Shown here: piece by piece, positions 7,916 to 17,020 of the stretch
Layout of the letters: every line of letters begins with the position of its first letter
Position numbering within the stretch: position 1 is the first letter of the stretch
Assembly (NCBI GenBank): GCA_001898225.1
Contig: MKTJ01000002.1
Span: forward strand, 1 to 44,191
DNA: 44,191 nucleotides
Direction of reading: 5' to 3'
From: Chloroflexi bacterium 54-19
Lineage (GTDB): Bacteria; Chloroflexota; Chloroflexia; Chloroheliales; Chloroheliaceae
Notes under the pieces: model-generated
Database searches by the model: none
Told to the model about the DNA's origin: nothing
The model's input: the letters and a program-made list of their open reading frames with translations, nothing else
Position numbers and translations under genes: made by a program

Positions 7916-8824
7916 TTAATCTAAATTGTGCCTAGTAGCCTGGGAGACGAAAGTATTGATAAGCTCGCGGGCGGCCAGGGGGGTTGCCCCGAAATTGCGG
8001 TAGACCAGCGCAAAGATAAATTCCTCGGCCAGGTCGGTAATGGGCAGCAAGGCTAACCCGTCCTGGCCCTGGCTGGCCCGCATCGAGATAGGCGGCATGA
8101 TAGAAACCCCGGCCCCCTGGCGGACCAACTCCTTTAACACCTCGACCGAATTTACCTCGAACACCGGCTCAACCACGAACCCGCGCTGGGCCAGCACCCT
8201 TTCGACTATCCGGCGCAACCGGGACGATTCATCCAGCAAAACGAGCGGCTCATTCAAGACCTGTTTTAACGCCAGGCTGGCCGGGTCAAGCTGGCAAAAA
8301 GGATGGCGGTCCGAGACTACCAGTTGCAGCGATTGGCGAAACAACTCCTCGACCACCAGCAGTTCCGAGCGGGTGCCGGGGTTGAAGACCAGGGCAAAAT
8401 CAAGTTCACCGCTCTCGACCAGCCGTAAAAGTTCGTCGGTACGGCCAATCCGCACCTGTAGCTTAACCGCCGGGTAGCTTCCGGCGAACCGGGCCAGGAT
8501 TTGGGGCAAAAAGGTCGTGGAAAGGGGCTGGACACAGCCCAACCGCACCAGCCCGCCCTCCCCGGCCTCCAACTTCGAGACAAACTGCTGGCCCTGCTGC
8601 AACCGTTCCAGGGCGGCCCTGGCGTGGACGGCAAACTCGCGCCCGGCGGGGGTCAGGGTCACGCGGCGGTTGACGCGCCGGAAAAGGACGGTTTTCAGTT
8701 CGGCTTCCAGGGCGGCAATCTGGCGGCTGAGGTTGGACTGAGCCACCGAACAAAGCTCGGCGGCCCGGATAAAATTCTCGGTCTCCGCCGCCGCCAGGAA
8801 ATAGGTTAGCTGGCGCAGCTCCAT
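7916..8824 (-). CDS. LysR-family transcriptional regulator
   Basis: A 302-residue protein of standard LysR length. The N-terminal winged helix-turn-helix covers residues 1-60 (MELRQLTYFLAAAETENFIRAAE, then AQSNLSRQIAALEAEL and LFRRVNRRVTLTPAG). A linker helix follows, then a periplasmic-binding-like effector domain (about 90-295). It is transcribed away from the methyltransferase gene at 9110 and shares a 285-bp intergenic region with it, the usual arrangement of a LysR regulator and its target. The inducer is unknown. It ends 21 bases from the convergent SUFU gene. Confidence 0.93.
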   Translation of the reverse strand: MELRQLTYFLAAAETENFIRAAELCSVAQSNLSRQIAALEAELKTVLFRRVNRRVTLTPAGREFAVHARAALERLQQGQQFVSKLEAGEGGLVRLGCVQPLSTTFLPQILARFAGSYPAVKLQVRIGRTDELLRLVESGELDFALVFNPGTRSELLVVEELFRQSLQLVVSDRHPFCQLDPASLALKQVLNEPLVLLDESSRLRRIVERVLAQRGFVVEPVFEVNSVEVLKELVRQGAGVSIMPPISMRASQGQDGLALLPITDLAEEFIFALVYRNFGATPLAARELINTFVSQATRHNLD

Positions 8825-8905
8825 TTTTTATATCCATGAATCAACAATAAATAATTCCTCGACAGACTCGGCATCTCGATTCTATGCCTTAACGACTATG
8901 CTATT

Positions 8906-8946
8906 GTCCAACGGACCGGGGATTCTTCACTACGTTCAGAATGACA
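8906..8946 (+). repeat. Dispersed palindromic repeat, copy 2
   Basis: TGTCCAACGGACCGGGGATT, then CTTCACTACGTTCAGAATGACA. The left flank is almost identical to that of copy 1 (5941). The palindrome is imperfect (ATTCTTCAC-TAC-GTTCAGAAT). It lies in the LysR/methyltransferase divergent promoter region. Confidence 0.75.
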
Positions 8947-9109
8947 AACACCTTGAGCTACTATTTTTAATGCTTCAAACGCATCAACTTAGTCTAAAAG
9001 AAGTGTTAGACAGGATGATTGTAGGGCTTTATAGTGAAAGGGGCAAGCGGCACCACCTCTAAAACAGGGGTATTGAGAAGATAGGAAAGAAAAGGAAGGA
9101 TGAGAAGAA

Positions 9110-9898
9110 ATGACCGCGAATGAAACGAACTATAACAGCGTCCAGGCCAGTTTTGGCCCCAACGCCCACTACTACACCATCAGCACCGGGCACGGCAACC
9201 CGGCGCGGCTGGCCGAACTGGTAGAAAAAGTCCGGCCCAACCCGACCGACCGGGTGCTGGACATCGGCACCGGGGCCGGGCATACCGCCATTGCCTTCGC
9301 GCCCCAGGCCGGGGAGGTCGTCGCGTTCGACCTGACCCCCTCGATGCTGGAAGAAACCGCCCGTAACGCCGCCGCCAAAGGCGTCACAAATTTGACCACC
9401 CGGCAGGGAGCCGCCGAAAATCTACCTTTCGAGGATAACAGCTTTGATATTGTGGTCTGCCGCTACACCACCCACCACTTTACCAATATTCGCCAGGCGG
9501 TCGCAGAGATGGCGCGGGTGCTAAAACCGGGCGGGAAGTGGGTCATTATGGATACGACCGTACCCGAAAACCCCGAACTGGACCGCCAGATAAACGGAAT
9601 AGACTGGCTGCGCGACCCCTCGCACATCCGCAGTTATTCCGAGCCGGAATGGCGCAACTTTGCCGAAGGGGCCGGGCTAAAGGTTACCGGGGTCGAACAC
9701 GGCTATTATGATGAAAATGGCAAGATGGATTTCGAGGTGTGGACCCGCCGGATTGGCACTTCCGCCGAAAACAAAGCCAGACTGGCCGAAATCTTTCGCA
9801 ATGCCGGGCCGGACCTGACCCACGCCCTCCAACTGGAAGTCGCGGGAGAAGAAATTCACTTTACGCTGCCGGTGCTGACGATTATGGCTGTAAAATAG
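9110..9898 (+). CDS. Class I SAM-dependent methyltransferase (UbiE/Methyltransf_11 type)
   Basis: A 262-residue protein. Motif I VLDIGTGAGH (about residues 49-58) binds S-adenosylmethionine. It is followed by the acidic end of beta-2 (VVAFDLTPSM), motif II-like AENLPFEDNSFDIVVCRYTTHHF and the post-motif RVLKPGGKWVIMD. The C-terminal part has no recognised substrate domain. The YTTHHF stretch is typical of the UbiE/menaquinone-type and small-molecule methyltransferases. The methyl acceptor is unknown. It stands divergent to a LysR regulator, which probably controls it. Start ATG 9110 is preceded by GGAAGGATGAGAAGAA. Confidence 0.9.
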   Translation: MTANETNYNSVQASFGPNAHYYTISTGHGNPARLAELVEKVRPNPTDRVLDIGTGAGHTAIAFAPQAGEVVAFDLTPSMLEETARNAAAKGVTNLTTRQGAAENLPFEDNSFDIVVCRYTTHHFTNIRQAVAEMARVLKPGGKWVIMDTTVPENPELDRQINGIDWLRDPSHIRSYSEPEWRNFAEGAGLKVTGVEHGYYDENGKMDFEVWTRRIGTSAENKARLAEIFRNAGPDLTHALQLEVAGEEIHFTLPVLTIMAVK

Positions 9899-9995
9899 GC
9901 CAGGTGAGGCAGGGTGGAAGCCGGACACTGCTTCGAGCGTTGAATTACGCGCTCTAAGCTGCAAACGTTGAGCTACAAGTGGTGAGCTACGAGTT

Positions 9996-10313
9996 CTAGT
10001 CCTGGAGCCAGGCTTCCATTTCGAGGACGCCATCGGGCGGGGCGGGTTCGACCTGGGCCCGGTGGTAGGAATACCAGTTAAAGAGAGCTTTCATCTCCGG
10101 GGCGCTCAATCCGGCGGACTGGTGGATTTGCGAAAGAGCCTGGGCGCTAAAGTCGGCCTGGTTTATCTTTTCGACAAGGTGGCTGAGATAAAGCTGGGTC
10201 GCCTGGTCAAACTGGTAGGTCGGGCCCTTTTCGTGGATGAGGGCGGCCAGGGGCTGGATATTTGCCAGCAAGTTAATCGCGTCAAAAGCGGTTATCGGTT
10301 GAAGGTGATTCAT
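9996..10313 (-). CDS. Hypothetical protein, 105 residues
   Basis: I do not recognise a family. Start ATG 10313 (MNHLQPITAFDAINLLANIQ) is chosen because AAAAGGA lies about seven bases upstream; a longer frame reaches 10352 without a ribosome site. The sequence is helical and amphipathic, with QATQLYLSHLVEKINQADFSAQALSQIHQ and ending GVLEMEAWLQD. There is no signal peptide or membrane span, so it is likely cytosolic. The TTAAC array at 10382-10447 lies only about 70 bases upstream of its start, so it may belong to the phosphate regulon. Confidence 0.65.
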   Translation of the reverse strand: MNHLQPITAFDAINLLANIQPLAALIHEKGPTYQFDQATQLYLSHLVEKINQADFSAQALSQIHQSAGLSAPEMKALFNWYSYHRAQVEPAPPDGVLEMEAWLQD

Positions 10314-10381
10314 AAGCATTCCTTTTCTTGTGATATTACTACAGTTAATCACATAGAATTTAAGAAGCCGTCATCGAGTTG

Positions 10382-10447
10382 TTAACATCTTATTAACGGC
10401 CTTACTAAAGGGTAAAGTCGTTAATAAGACCTTAACTATTGTTTAAC
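10382..10447. promoter_or_regulatory. Candidate Pho box array (TTAAC repeats at 11-bp spacing)
   Basis: TTAAC occurs at 10382 and 10393 (11 bp apart), and TTAAT/TTAAC/TTAAC at 10421, 10432 and 10443 (11 bp each). Direct TTAACA-like repeats at 11-bp period are the known recognition sites of PhoP/PhoB-type response regulators in Bacillus. The array lies between the 105-residue gene (start 10313) and phoU (start 10716). The assignment to phosphate control is inference from site form and neighbour. Confidence 0.6.
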
Positions 10448-10637
10448 CCCCTCATAAACTCCTGGGCGGGAGGGTCTGGTACTATATAGCAGGCCAAAAT
10501 CGGACTACCTCCCTCGCCATTACTGTTTAACCGCCCGATTTATTATAAACTACAGCAGGTCTGCCCCTCAGGGAACAATACAAGCTGTGACCGGGAAATT
10601 GGTTTAAAAGCACAACGCTTCAGGGGTCTGTTAGTGC

Positions 10638-10643
10638 TATAAT
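10638..10643 (+). promoter_or_regulatory. Possible -10 box for phoU
   Basis: A perfect TATAAT is preceded by GTGC, with no good -35 hexamer 17 bases upstream. This fits an activator-dependent promoter. The transcript would start near 10650, giving a 5' leader of about 65 bases before phoU. Confidence 0.4.
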
Positions 10644-10715
10644 AAAGGTTATATCTTGCACACGATTGCTAAACACCCAACCAGAGATTTTAATTACCCG
10701 GCAGGAACCAAGACA

Positions 10716-11405
10716 ATGGCGCTTCGTGAAAATTATGTAACAATTCTAACCAGACTCCAGGACGATTTGCTTTTCGTAGGCAGTCTGGTATCCAGGGCAA
10801 CCGAGCAAGCCGTCAGCGCGATGCTGAGCCGCGACCACCGGAAAGCGGAAAAAGTTATTGCCGGGGATGCTGAGATTAATACGCGCCGCTTCGAGTGGGA
10901 GGAACAGGCCTTGCTGGTGCTGGCGACCCAGAACCCGCTGGCTAGCGACCTGCGCTTTATTGCGGCAGCCATGCATATCGTGGATGAACTGGAGAGGATG
11001 GGCGACCACGCCAAGGGTATAGCCCGGATTAGTCTGAACATCGGGGACGCGCCGTTAATCTACCCGCAAATCCCCCTGGCGGATATGGCCTCGATTGCCT
11101 GCACCATGCTTGACCAATCGCTCTACGCCTTTACTCACCGCGACTCCCGCCTGGCCTTGCAGACCGGGGAGCGCGACGACGAACTGGACAATCTTTACAA
11201 TGTCGTCCAGGAAGAATTATTCGAGTTGATGATGGCCGACCGCTCGAATATCCAGCAGGCCAACCTGTTGCTCTGGGCGGTCCACAACCTCGAACGCACC
11301 GGGGACCGCATCACCAACATCTGCGAACGGGTGATTTTTGTCTCGACCGGCCAGATGCAGGAGATTCCCGGTTCGCACACCCGCCGCCCACCCCAGGCCG
11401 GTTAA
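10716..11405 (+). CDS. phoU: Phosphate signalling complex protein PhoU
   Basis: A 229-residue protein from ATG 10716 (MALRENYVTILTRLQDDLLFVGSLV), preceded by AGGA; the frame extends upstream to 10656 without a better start. It contains two PhoU repeats. Each has the metal-binding E/D-xxxD pattern: IVDELERMGDHAKGIARI at about 92-110 and AVHNLERTGDRITNICERVIF at about 192-212. PhoU links the PstSCAB phosphate importer to the PhoR sensor kinase and damps the phosphate-starvation response. No pst or phoBR genes are in the window, so this copy is detached from the usual operon. TTAAC repeats upstream suggest phosphate control. It ends 12 bases from the convergent 11418-11750 gene. Confidence 0.93.
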   Translation: MALRENYVTILTRLQDDLLFVGSLVSRATEQAVSAMLSRDHRKAEKVIAGDAEINTRRFEWEEQALLVLATQNPLASDLRFIAAAMHIVDELERMGDHAKGIARISLNIGDAPLIYPQIPLADMASIACTMLDQSLYAFTHRDSRLALQTGERDDELDNLYNVVQEELFELMMADRSNIQQANLLLWAVHNLERTGDRITNICERVIFVSTGQMQEIPGSHTRRPPQAG

Positions 11406-11417
11406 CCCTTTCCCCGG

Positions 11418-11750
11418 TTACCAGAGGGCTAACAGTTCAACGCTCTCGGCGCTGACCGGGCGCTCGCCGATGTTGGCGATAACCTGGCCTAGGGTGTACG
11501 CACCAAACCCCATGCCGTCCAACCAGACCAGGAAATAACCCAGCATTTCGGGATGGCAGGTGTTGTGTAACATCTTGTAAGCCAGGTCGCGGGCTTTTTC
11601 TTCGTCCAGCAGGTCGATAAATTGCTCCAACTTAAAAACCCGGCAGGCAAACTCACGCCCGCCGACGCGCTCTATTTCTCCCTGGCGGAAACGGTTTGAC
11701 AGAGAATGAATCTCCTGGGCGTGGAGTTCGGTGTTTTGTAGATCTTCCAT
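11418..11750 (-). CDS. Hypothetical protein, 110 residues
   Basis: Not recognised. Start ATG 11750 has AGGGG six bases upstream, a strong site that supports real expression. The sequence is acidic and mostly helical (LEQFIDLLDEEKARDLAYKMLHNTCHPEMLGYFLVWLDGMGFG), without signal peptide or membrane segment. It ends close to phoU in convergent orientation. No domain or catalytic motif can be named. Confidence 0.65.
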   Translation of the reverse strand: MEDLQNTELHAQEIHSLSNRFRQGEIERVGGREFACRVFKLEQFIDLLDEEKARDLAYKMLHNTCHPEMLGYFLVWLDGMGFGAYTLGQVIANIGERPVSAESVELLALW

Positions 11751-12080
11751 TTTTACCCCTATATAATCCTAAATCGAATAAGCCCTGACGATAGCTTTGA
11801 CGGAATGGTAGTAGAAATACCCGGCGGGCAGGCCGAAATTTGAAGGCTGAAGGCACCAACCGGGACCGAATAAATAAACCCGGTAGTTAACCGATATGGA
11901 AAAATAGAAAAAGTAGCCTTGTTTAATTAACGCGATTATTCAAAAAATAGATGTAAAAGAAGTCACTTTCCCGGACGGGATTTTGGAAGTATTTTTTATA
12001 TAACCCTGGCTTTAGAAATTTTATTATAGATATAGATGAATTATACCATACTATATAATTTTGCAAATACTTCTAAAGTA
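11751..12080. other. AT-rich intergenic region
   Basis: This 330-bp gap separates two leftward genes. It contains a short CCCG-ga-CGGG hairpin near 11971 and AT-rich runs around 12030-12060. It probably holds the 3' end of the exporter transcript and the promoter of the 11418-11750 gene, though I see no clear -35/-10 pair. No gene is seen. Confidence 0.4.
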
Positions 12081-14288
12081 CTAGGGATGGGCGATCACAA
12101 TCAGGGTAGGAGCGCGCCGCAGGACGCACTCGACAGCCTGACGGGCGGTCGTAGGGTCGAGGGCCGCGAAACTTTCGTCGAGGATAAGCACCTCGGCATT
12201 TTGGAGTAAGGCCCGCGCCACGAAAAGACGGCTCCGTTCGCCGTGGGATAGCTGCCAGCCGCTCTCGCCGACCATCTGCTGCATCCCGGCGGGCATCCTT
12301 TCCAGCAATGCGCCCAGGCCCAACTCCCGGCAGACTTGCTCGGCCTCGGCTAAATCTTCGTCGCGGGGAGGCCAGACGCGGCCCATGAGAAGGTTAAAGG
12401 CAAAGGTCTGGTTGATGACATAGTTTTCGTGGAACTGCGGAGCCAGGACCACCTGTTTGCGCCAGACCGGGTCGCCCAGGGTCGGGCGGTCCAGCCCGTT
12501 TAAAAGGAGCATGCCCGAATTGGCCTCCCGCAGACCGCACAAAAGCGAAATCAGGGTCGATTTGCCGCCGCCCGAACTCCCTTCCAGGAGCAGCCGTTCG
12601 CCCGGCACCACCCGCAAATCGCACCCTTTCAAAATAAGCTCGGTCTGCTCGTTATAGCGAAAATTAAGGCGGCGGGCTTCCAGGACTGCCCGAACATGGC
12701 CCGGCTTTGCGGCAGGTTCTAACACAATTTCTTCCCCCGCTTCTTCAACTTCAACGGGGGCGGAGAGTTCGGGAAAGCGGCTGAGCAGCGAAGGCCCGGC
12801 GGACCCGGTGTTTTCTTTGCGCCGGGCCGCTCCCAGCAATTGCGAGACCTGCTGCCAGGCTGCTCCCGCCATGCCAAGATTGAGCATGCTATCGCTGAAA
12901 TTAGCCAGGGGCAAGTAGACCAGCAAAATCCCGCCCAGGCTAAGAGCGATAGCGGCTAAATCGCGCTGGCCCTGCACGATTACCCCGCCCAGAAGCAGCA
13001 AAGCCGTAAAAATCCAGCCCCGGTAAATCAGGACCGCCACCCACGAGGCCGGGTTATCCATGCCCTGCGAGGCTGTCAGGTAAGCCGCCAAATCGCGGTC
13101 TTCCCCGGCGTGGCGGCGGTGATAGGGCTCCTGGGCCAATCTGGTCTGGTAGCCGACCATCTTCTCGACGGTGGCGTGGGTCATGTCGAGGCGGTTGCGG
13201 GTCCAGTTCAGCCGCTTGCGCCAGTAGCGGAACCCCAACCCAGCCCCGACCAGCAGCCAGAAGAACAGCAGCAACACGTGGTTGAAGCCGACCGCCCCGG
13301 CCCACAGCACCGGGATAGCCGTCCCAAACTCGACCAGCGAATAGAGGACGCCCAGGCTCCCCTGCAAAGCCTGGGTTTCGAGGACTTCCGACTCGATGAC
13401 CCGGCCCAGGAGTTGCCCGGCCCCCTGGTGGCGCGTTTCGTCCGACTTGAGGCGCAAAGCCCCCTGCAAAAGGCGGCGTTTGAGGGTGATACCGACCTGG
13501 ACCGTTATCAAACCTTCCAGCCAGCGCCGCGCCCCACCGGTCGGCACCTGGCAGAAAATCAGGATAGCCCACAATGCCAGCCAGCCGGTTTCGACCTGGC
13601 CTTGCAATACCCCCGCTGCCAGGCAGCCCCACGAGAGCACCCAGCAAGCCCGGTTGATGATAAAAATTACCAGCAGTCCCAGCAAATATTTCAGGACACC
13701 CGCCTCGCGGACGGTCCGCCAGAGCGGTCCGCCCGGCGGAAGCCGCAAAATCCAGCCCATTTTGACCGGCAGGGCGCTCAAGCGCTCCTGCAAAATCCCG
13801 GCGCGGGCCTTGCCCCTGGCCTTCTGCGGCACCCCGGCGGTTTCGAGCATTTCGTCCACTTCGGACACGAAAGGCGCTTCCAGCCGTTGTTTGAGCGACC
13901 CGGCCACTTCTTCCAGGCCGACCCGGTAGGTTTTAAGGTCGGGGCCGAGCAGCCGGATTGTCCCTGGCAAACTCCCGAAACGGCGCGGCAATACCGCCAA
14001 AAGGCGCCACTCCCCCTCAACCAGGAGGCGCAGCAGGGCCGGGGCGCTTTGCAGGACCAGCGTATCAATCTCGTTATAGGTGGTGGTGATGCCGGTGGCG
14101 TCCACTTCCAGTTGCCCGGCCACTCCCTCGACCCACTTTTCCAGGGTGTTTATATCTTTGAGGTTGAGCCGGGCGGGCGGGGCGGGCAGTTCGACCGGGC
14201 GAGGAACCAGCCCGCAACGGCGGCTGAGTTCGCTAAAGGCCGTGTTGACCCGGTCGAGCGGCCAGCTATATTTCAAGAGATTGCTCAT
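12081..14288 (-). CDS. NHLP-type peptide export ABC transporter, permease/ATPase without peptidase
   Basis: A 735-residue protein starting at ATG 14288, which overlaps the upstream gene's TGA (ATGA). An N-terminal cytosolic domain of about 200 residues lacks a C39 peptidase. It is followed by a six-span exporter domain and a C-terminal ATPase: Walker A GSSGGGKST, signature LSHGERSRL (variant of LSGGQ), Walker B VLILDESFAALD, and H-loop IVIAHP right at the C-terminus. The domain order matches the permease/ATPase partner (TIGR03797-like) of NHLP bacteriocin exporters, which forms a heterodimer with the peptidase-bearing subunit. It presumably works with the 14285-17020 protein to export the 17-residue peptide encoded at 17588. 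The signature Gly-to-His change may make one nucleotide site weak. Confidence 0.85.
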   Translation of the reverse strand: MSNLLKYSWPLDRVNTAFSELSRRCGLVPRPVELPAPPARLNLKDINTLEKWVEGVAGQLEVDATGITTTYNEIDTLVLQSAPALLRLLVEGEWRLLAVLPRRFGSLPGTIRLLGPDLKTYRVGLEEVAGSLKQRLEAPFVSEVDEMLETAGVPQKARGKARAGILQERLSALPVKMGWILRLPPGGPLWRTVREAGVLKYLLGLLVIFIINRACWVLSWGCLAAGVLQGQVETGWLALWAILIFCQVPTGGARRWLEGLITVQVGITLKRRLLQGALRLKSDETRHQGAGQLLGRVIESEVLETQALQGSLGVLYSLVEFGTAIPVLWAGAVGFNHVLLLFFWLLVGAGLGFRYWRKRLNWTRNRLDMTHATVEKMVGYQTRLAQEPYHRRHAGEDRDLAAYLTASQGMDNPASWVAVLIYRGWIFTALLLLGGVIVQGQRDLAAIALSLGGILLVYLPLANFSDSMLNLGMAGAAWQQVSQLLGAARRKENTGSAGPSLLSRFPELSAPVEVEEAGEEIVLEPAAKPGHVRAVLEARRLNFRYNEQTELILKGCDLRVVPGERLLLEGSSGGGKSTLISLLCGLREANSGMLLLNGLDRPTLGDPVWRKQVVLAPQFHENYVINQTFAFNLLMGRVWPPRDEDLAEAEQVCRELGLGALLERMPAGMQQMVGESGWQLSHGERSRLFVARALLQNAEVLILDESFAALDPTTARQAVECVLRRAPTLIVIAHP

Positions 14289-17020
14289 AGCGAAACCTCC
14301 TGCCCCGGCTCGGATAGCATGCCGTTTTCCAGCCTCAAGCGCCGCCACTCCTCCCGGCCCCAGATTTCCTGCCAGAGTCTTTCCTCGCTGCGGGCCAGCC
14401 GGTTATAATAGGAGCCCTCGCGCTCGAAAAGCTCGGTAGGGTTACCGTCTTCCACGACTTTACCCTCGGCCAGCACCAGGGCCCGCTCGAAAGCGAGGGT
14501 CTCGCGGACATCGTGGGTGATACACAACAGGGTAACGCCCTGCCAGAGGTGGCGGACCCGCTCTAACAATTCGTGACGCTGGGTGTGGGTCAGACCCCGG
14601 AACGGCTCATCCAAAATGACCAGCCGGACATCCGGTTGGAGCAAGGCCCGGCCCAGCCGCACTCGCTGCCCTTCGCCGCCCGAAACCAGCCCGCCGCCTT
14701 CGCCCAACTTGGTCTGGAGGGCCTGGGGCAGGTTTTGCAGCACCCGCGCCAGGTCGGCCTGTTCGATGACCTGGCCGATTTCCTGAGAGGCCGGGTCATC
14801 CTGGGCGTATAACAAATTATCCAGTAGCGTGCGGTTCCAGAGTTGGACGGTAGGGTCAACCCAGGCCGTCTCGCGCCGCAGTTTGACCAGGGCGTTACCG
14901 TCAAGCGGTTGGCCGTCCACCAGGAGGCGACCACCGGCGGGACGGTGCCAGCCGAGCAACAGTCCGACCAGGCTCGATTTGCCCGCGCCGGACTTGCCGA
15001 CAATCGCCACGTGTTCGCCGGGCCGGATTTCCAACCCGACCTCCTCTAAAATAGTGTGGCCCGCCGCCTGGACGCTCACACCCTCGAAGCAAATCCCGAC
15101 CGGGCCAGCGGGTTTTTCACCGGGGCGGGGGGCAGCCTTCGGCAATTGTTCTTCCGTGATAGTGGTTTCGTCGGGCGCGCCGAGGGGCTCGAACAGCCGC
15201 AAGATGATGTTGCGCTGGCCGGGGTATTTTTGAAGATTTTCGGCAATCGACCAGCCCAGGGGGAAAAACTCGCTGGCCCAGTAGATTAATAAAAGCGCGC
15301 TGGCGGTATCCCGGCCAGCCCCTAGGTAGGCCACCAGCATCCAGCCTGTCACCAGCAAACTGACCATGACCTGGAAGGAAGCCGCCGGAACCTGGACCCG
15401 CAGCACCCGCATGAACGACCGGGCCCATTCCACCACCAGGTTTTCATGGGCTTGCTGGACGGCGCGTTCGGCCCGGTGGGCCCGGATGGCGGTCAGGCCG
15501 AGCAGGGCATCGAGATAGAACCGACTGAGCGCGCCCTGGTGGGACCGCAGCCGCAAATTCCCCTGGATGATGGCCGGTTGGACTATAAGCGGGATACCGA
15601 TGGTGGCAAAGGTGAGCAGTAAGACCTGCACCCAGGCCTGGGGAAACAGCCAGATGAGCCCGCCCGCCGTGGTGACGACCTGGGCCAACCGCCAGACGAG
15701 GGCCCGCATCAGTTCGGGCATTTCGCGGACCTGGTGGACGTTGTGGCTGCGCTCGGCCATATCCGAAATCAGGCGGCTATGGAAATATTTGTCGCCGAGC
15801 CGGGGGATTTTTTCCATAAACAGGATTCGGAGACGGGTTTCGAGCCGCCGTCCCAGCCGCCGGACGCCTCTGGCCGCGAAAAATTCGAGCGTAAAGAGCC
15901 CCACGAAAAAGACCAGCAGGGCCAGCATAGCGGCGATTTGCTGCTCTTTCAGGTTCAGGTAGTCGAGCAGGTTCAGGACGTTGCGGAAAAGGAGGGCTTC
16001 AAAGGCCAACCCGCCCGCCGCCAGCAGCAAAGCCAGGAACAACATGATAGGGCCGCGCCAGCCGTCCGCCAGCAGCAACTCCTTGAGGGCTTTCGCCGGG
16101 CTAAAGGGGGTTTCGTCGAGGGCGGACCGCAACTCCTGGGAGAGCGGTGGGGTTTCGGGGTCGGCGCTGGCGCGTTTACCCAGGATACGGACCAAAACCG
16201 CCCCGGAGAGCGTCAACTGAGGTGGGCTGTCTTCCGCGTCTTCTTCCGGCGTGATTGGGCGCACCGACCAGTAAGCCGCCGGGATGCTGGGTGCTGCCGT
16301 GGCGTCCGCCAACTCCTGCCGGGCCTTCTCGTAGAGCGATTGCAACACTTTCGCACCGACCGGGCCGCGTTTTAAGCCCTTTGAGGCCACGATAGCGGCG
16401 GTCATGCGGGTGGCGGCATCGAGGGTGGCAAGAGAAAGCCATTCCGCATCCTGCAAGGCTGTCTCGACCAGTCGTTCGCTCTGGGTCTTATCCGAGGTTA
16501 TGTCAAGTATGCGGCGGCGGAGGGGGTTTAGAAATTCGTCGGACCCGGCCCATTCGCGCCAGTCGGAAGCGCCGACCGCCAGGGAGTGATTATAGAGCTG
16601 GGCGTGGAGTTGTTCAAGGGTGAGCCAGTGGCGGCCGCTGGCCGGGTCCATGACCTGGACGAAGGGGCCGAACCGCCGCCAGACCACCACGAAGTGGGTC
16701 AGGCCGCTGGCGAGCCGCACTACCAGCAGAGCCGGGAGAGCCCTGGCTTCGGGCAACAGCAGGTGGTCGGGCGGAATCATGACCTGTTCGGCCTTCAGGC
16801 CAAGCTGGTTGAGGACTTCTTCGAGCGTATCAATCGAGGTACCGTCCACGTCGGTCTGGCAGGCTTCGCGCAAACGGCCATAGCTGACCGGGATACCCCA
16901 GCCATCGAGGATAGACTTCAGGGCCGCCGGGCCACAGTCCATCGCCGAACTCTGGATGACTTCGGGGGCAAGGAAACCGGGACCGTCTTTGGAATTTTTC
17001 ACCGACAAATTATTCATCAT
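14285..17020 (-). CDS. NHLP-type export ABC transporter with C39 leader peptidase
   Basis: A 911-residue protein. Residues 15-145 are a C39 cysteine peptidase: Gln23 (oxyanion), Cys29 in MDCGPAAL, His109 in LTHFVVVW and Asp125 in VMDPASG, all present. Such domains cut leader peptides after a double glycine. Residues ~150-310 are an extra region without recognised motifs, making the protein about 200 residues longer than usual. A six-span ABC exporter domain follows (~325-600), then an ATPase: Walker A GKSGAGKSS (~675-683), signature VSGGEGQR (~779), Walker B LVILDEPF (~800), H-loop His836. It overlaps both neighbours by ATGA, so the three exporter genes are translationally coupled. Expected role: cleave and export the peptide encoded at 17588-17641. 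Confidence 0.9.
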   Translation of the reverse strand: MMNNLSVKNSKDGPGFLAPEVIQSSAMDCGPAALKSILDGWGIPVSYGRLREACQTDVDGTSIDTLEEVLNQLGLKAEQVMIPPDHLLLPEARALPALLVVRLASGLTHFVVVWRRFGPFVQVMDPASGRHWLTLEQLHAQLYNHSLAVGASDWREWAGSDEFLNPLRRRILDITSDKTQSERLVETALQDAEWLSLATLDAATRMTAAIVASKGLKRGPVGAKVLQSLYEKARQELADATAAPSIPAAYWSVRPITPEEDAEDSPPQLTLSGAVLVRILGKRASADPETPPLSQELRSALDETPFSPAKALKELLLADGWRGPIMLFLALLLAAGGLAFEALLFRNVLNLLDYLNLKEQQIAAMLALLVFFVGLFTLEFFAARGVRRLGRRLETRLRILFMEKIPRLGDKYFHSRLISDMAERSHNVHQVREMPELMRALVWRLAQVVTTAGGLIWLFPQAWVQVLLLTFATIGIPLIVQPAIIQGNLRLRSHQGALSRFYLDALLGLTAIRAHRAERAVQQAHENLVVEWARSFMRVLRVQVPAASFQVMVSLLVTGWMLVAYLGAGRDTASALLLIYWASEFFPLGWSIAENLQKYPGQRNIILRLFEPLGAPDETTITEEQLPKAAPRPGEKPAGPVGICFEGVSVQAAGHTILEEVGLEIRPGEHVAIVGKSGAGKSSLVGLLLGWHRPAGGRLLVDGQPLDGNALVKLRRETAWVDPTVQLWNRTLLDNLLYAQDDPASQEIGQVIEQADLARVLQNLPQALQTKLGEGGGLVSGGEGQRVRLGRALLQPDVRLVILDEPFRGLTHTQRHELLERVRHLWQGVTLLCITHDVRETLAFERALVLAEGKVVEDGNPTELFEREGSYYNRLARSEERLWQEIWGREEWRRLRLENGMLSEPGQEVSL

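Noticed and set aside
13110..14408. 432-codon open frame on the plus strand across the ABC transporter genes
   Set aside because: It is antisense to two genes with intact ATPase motifs and its own product shows no recognisable motif.
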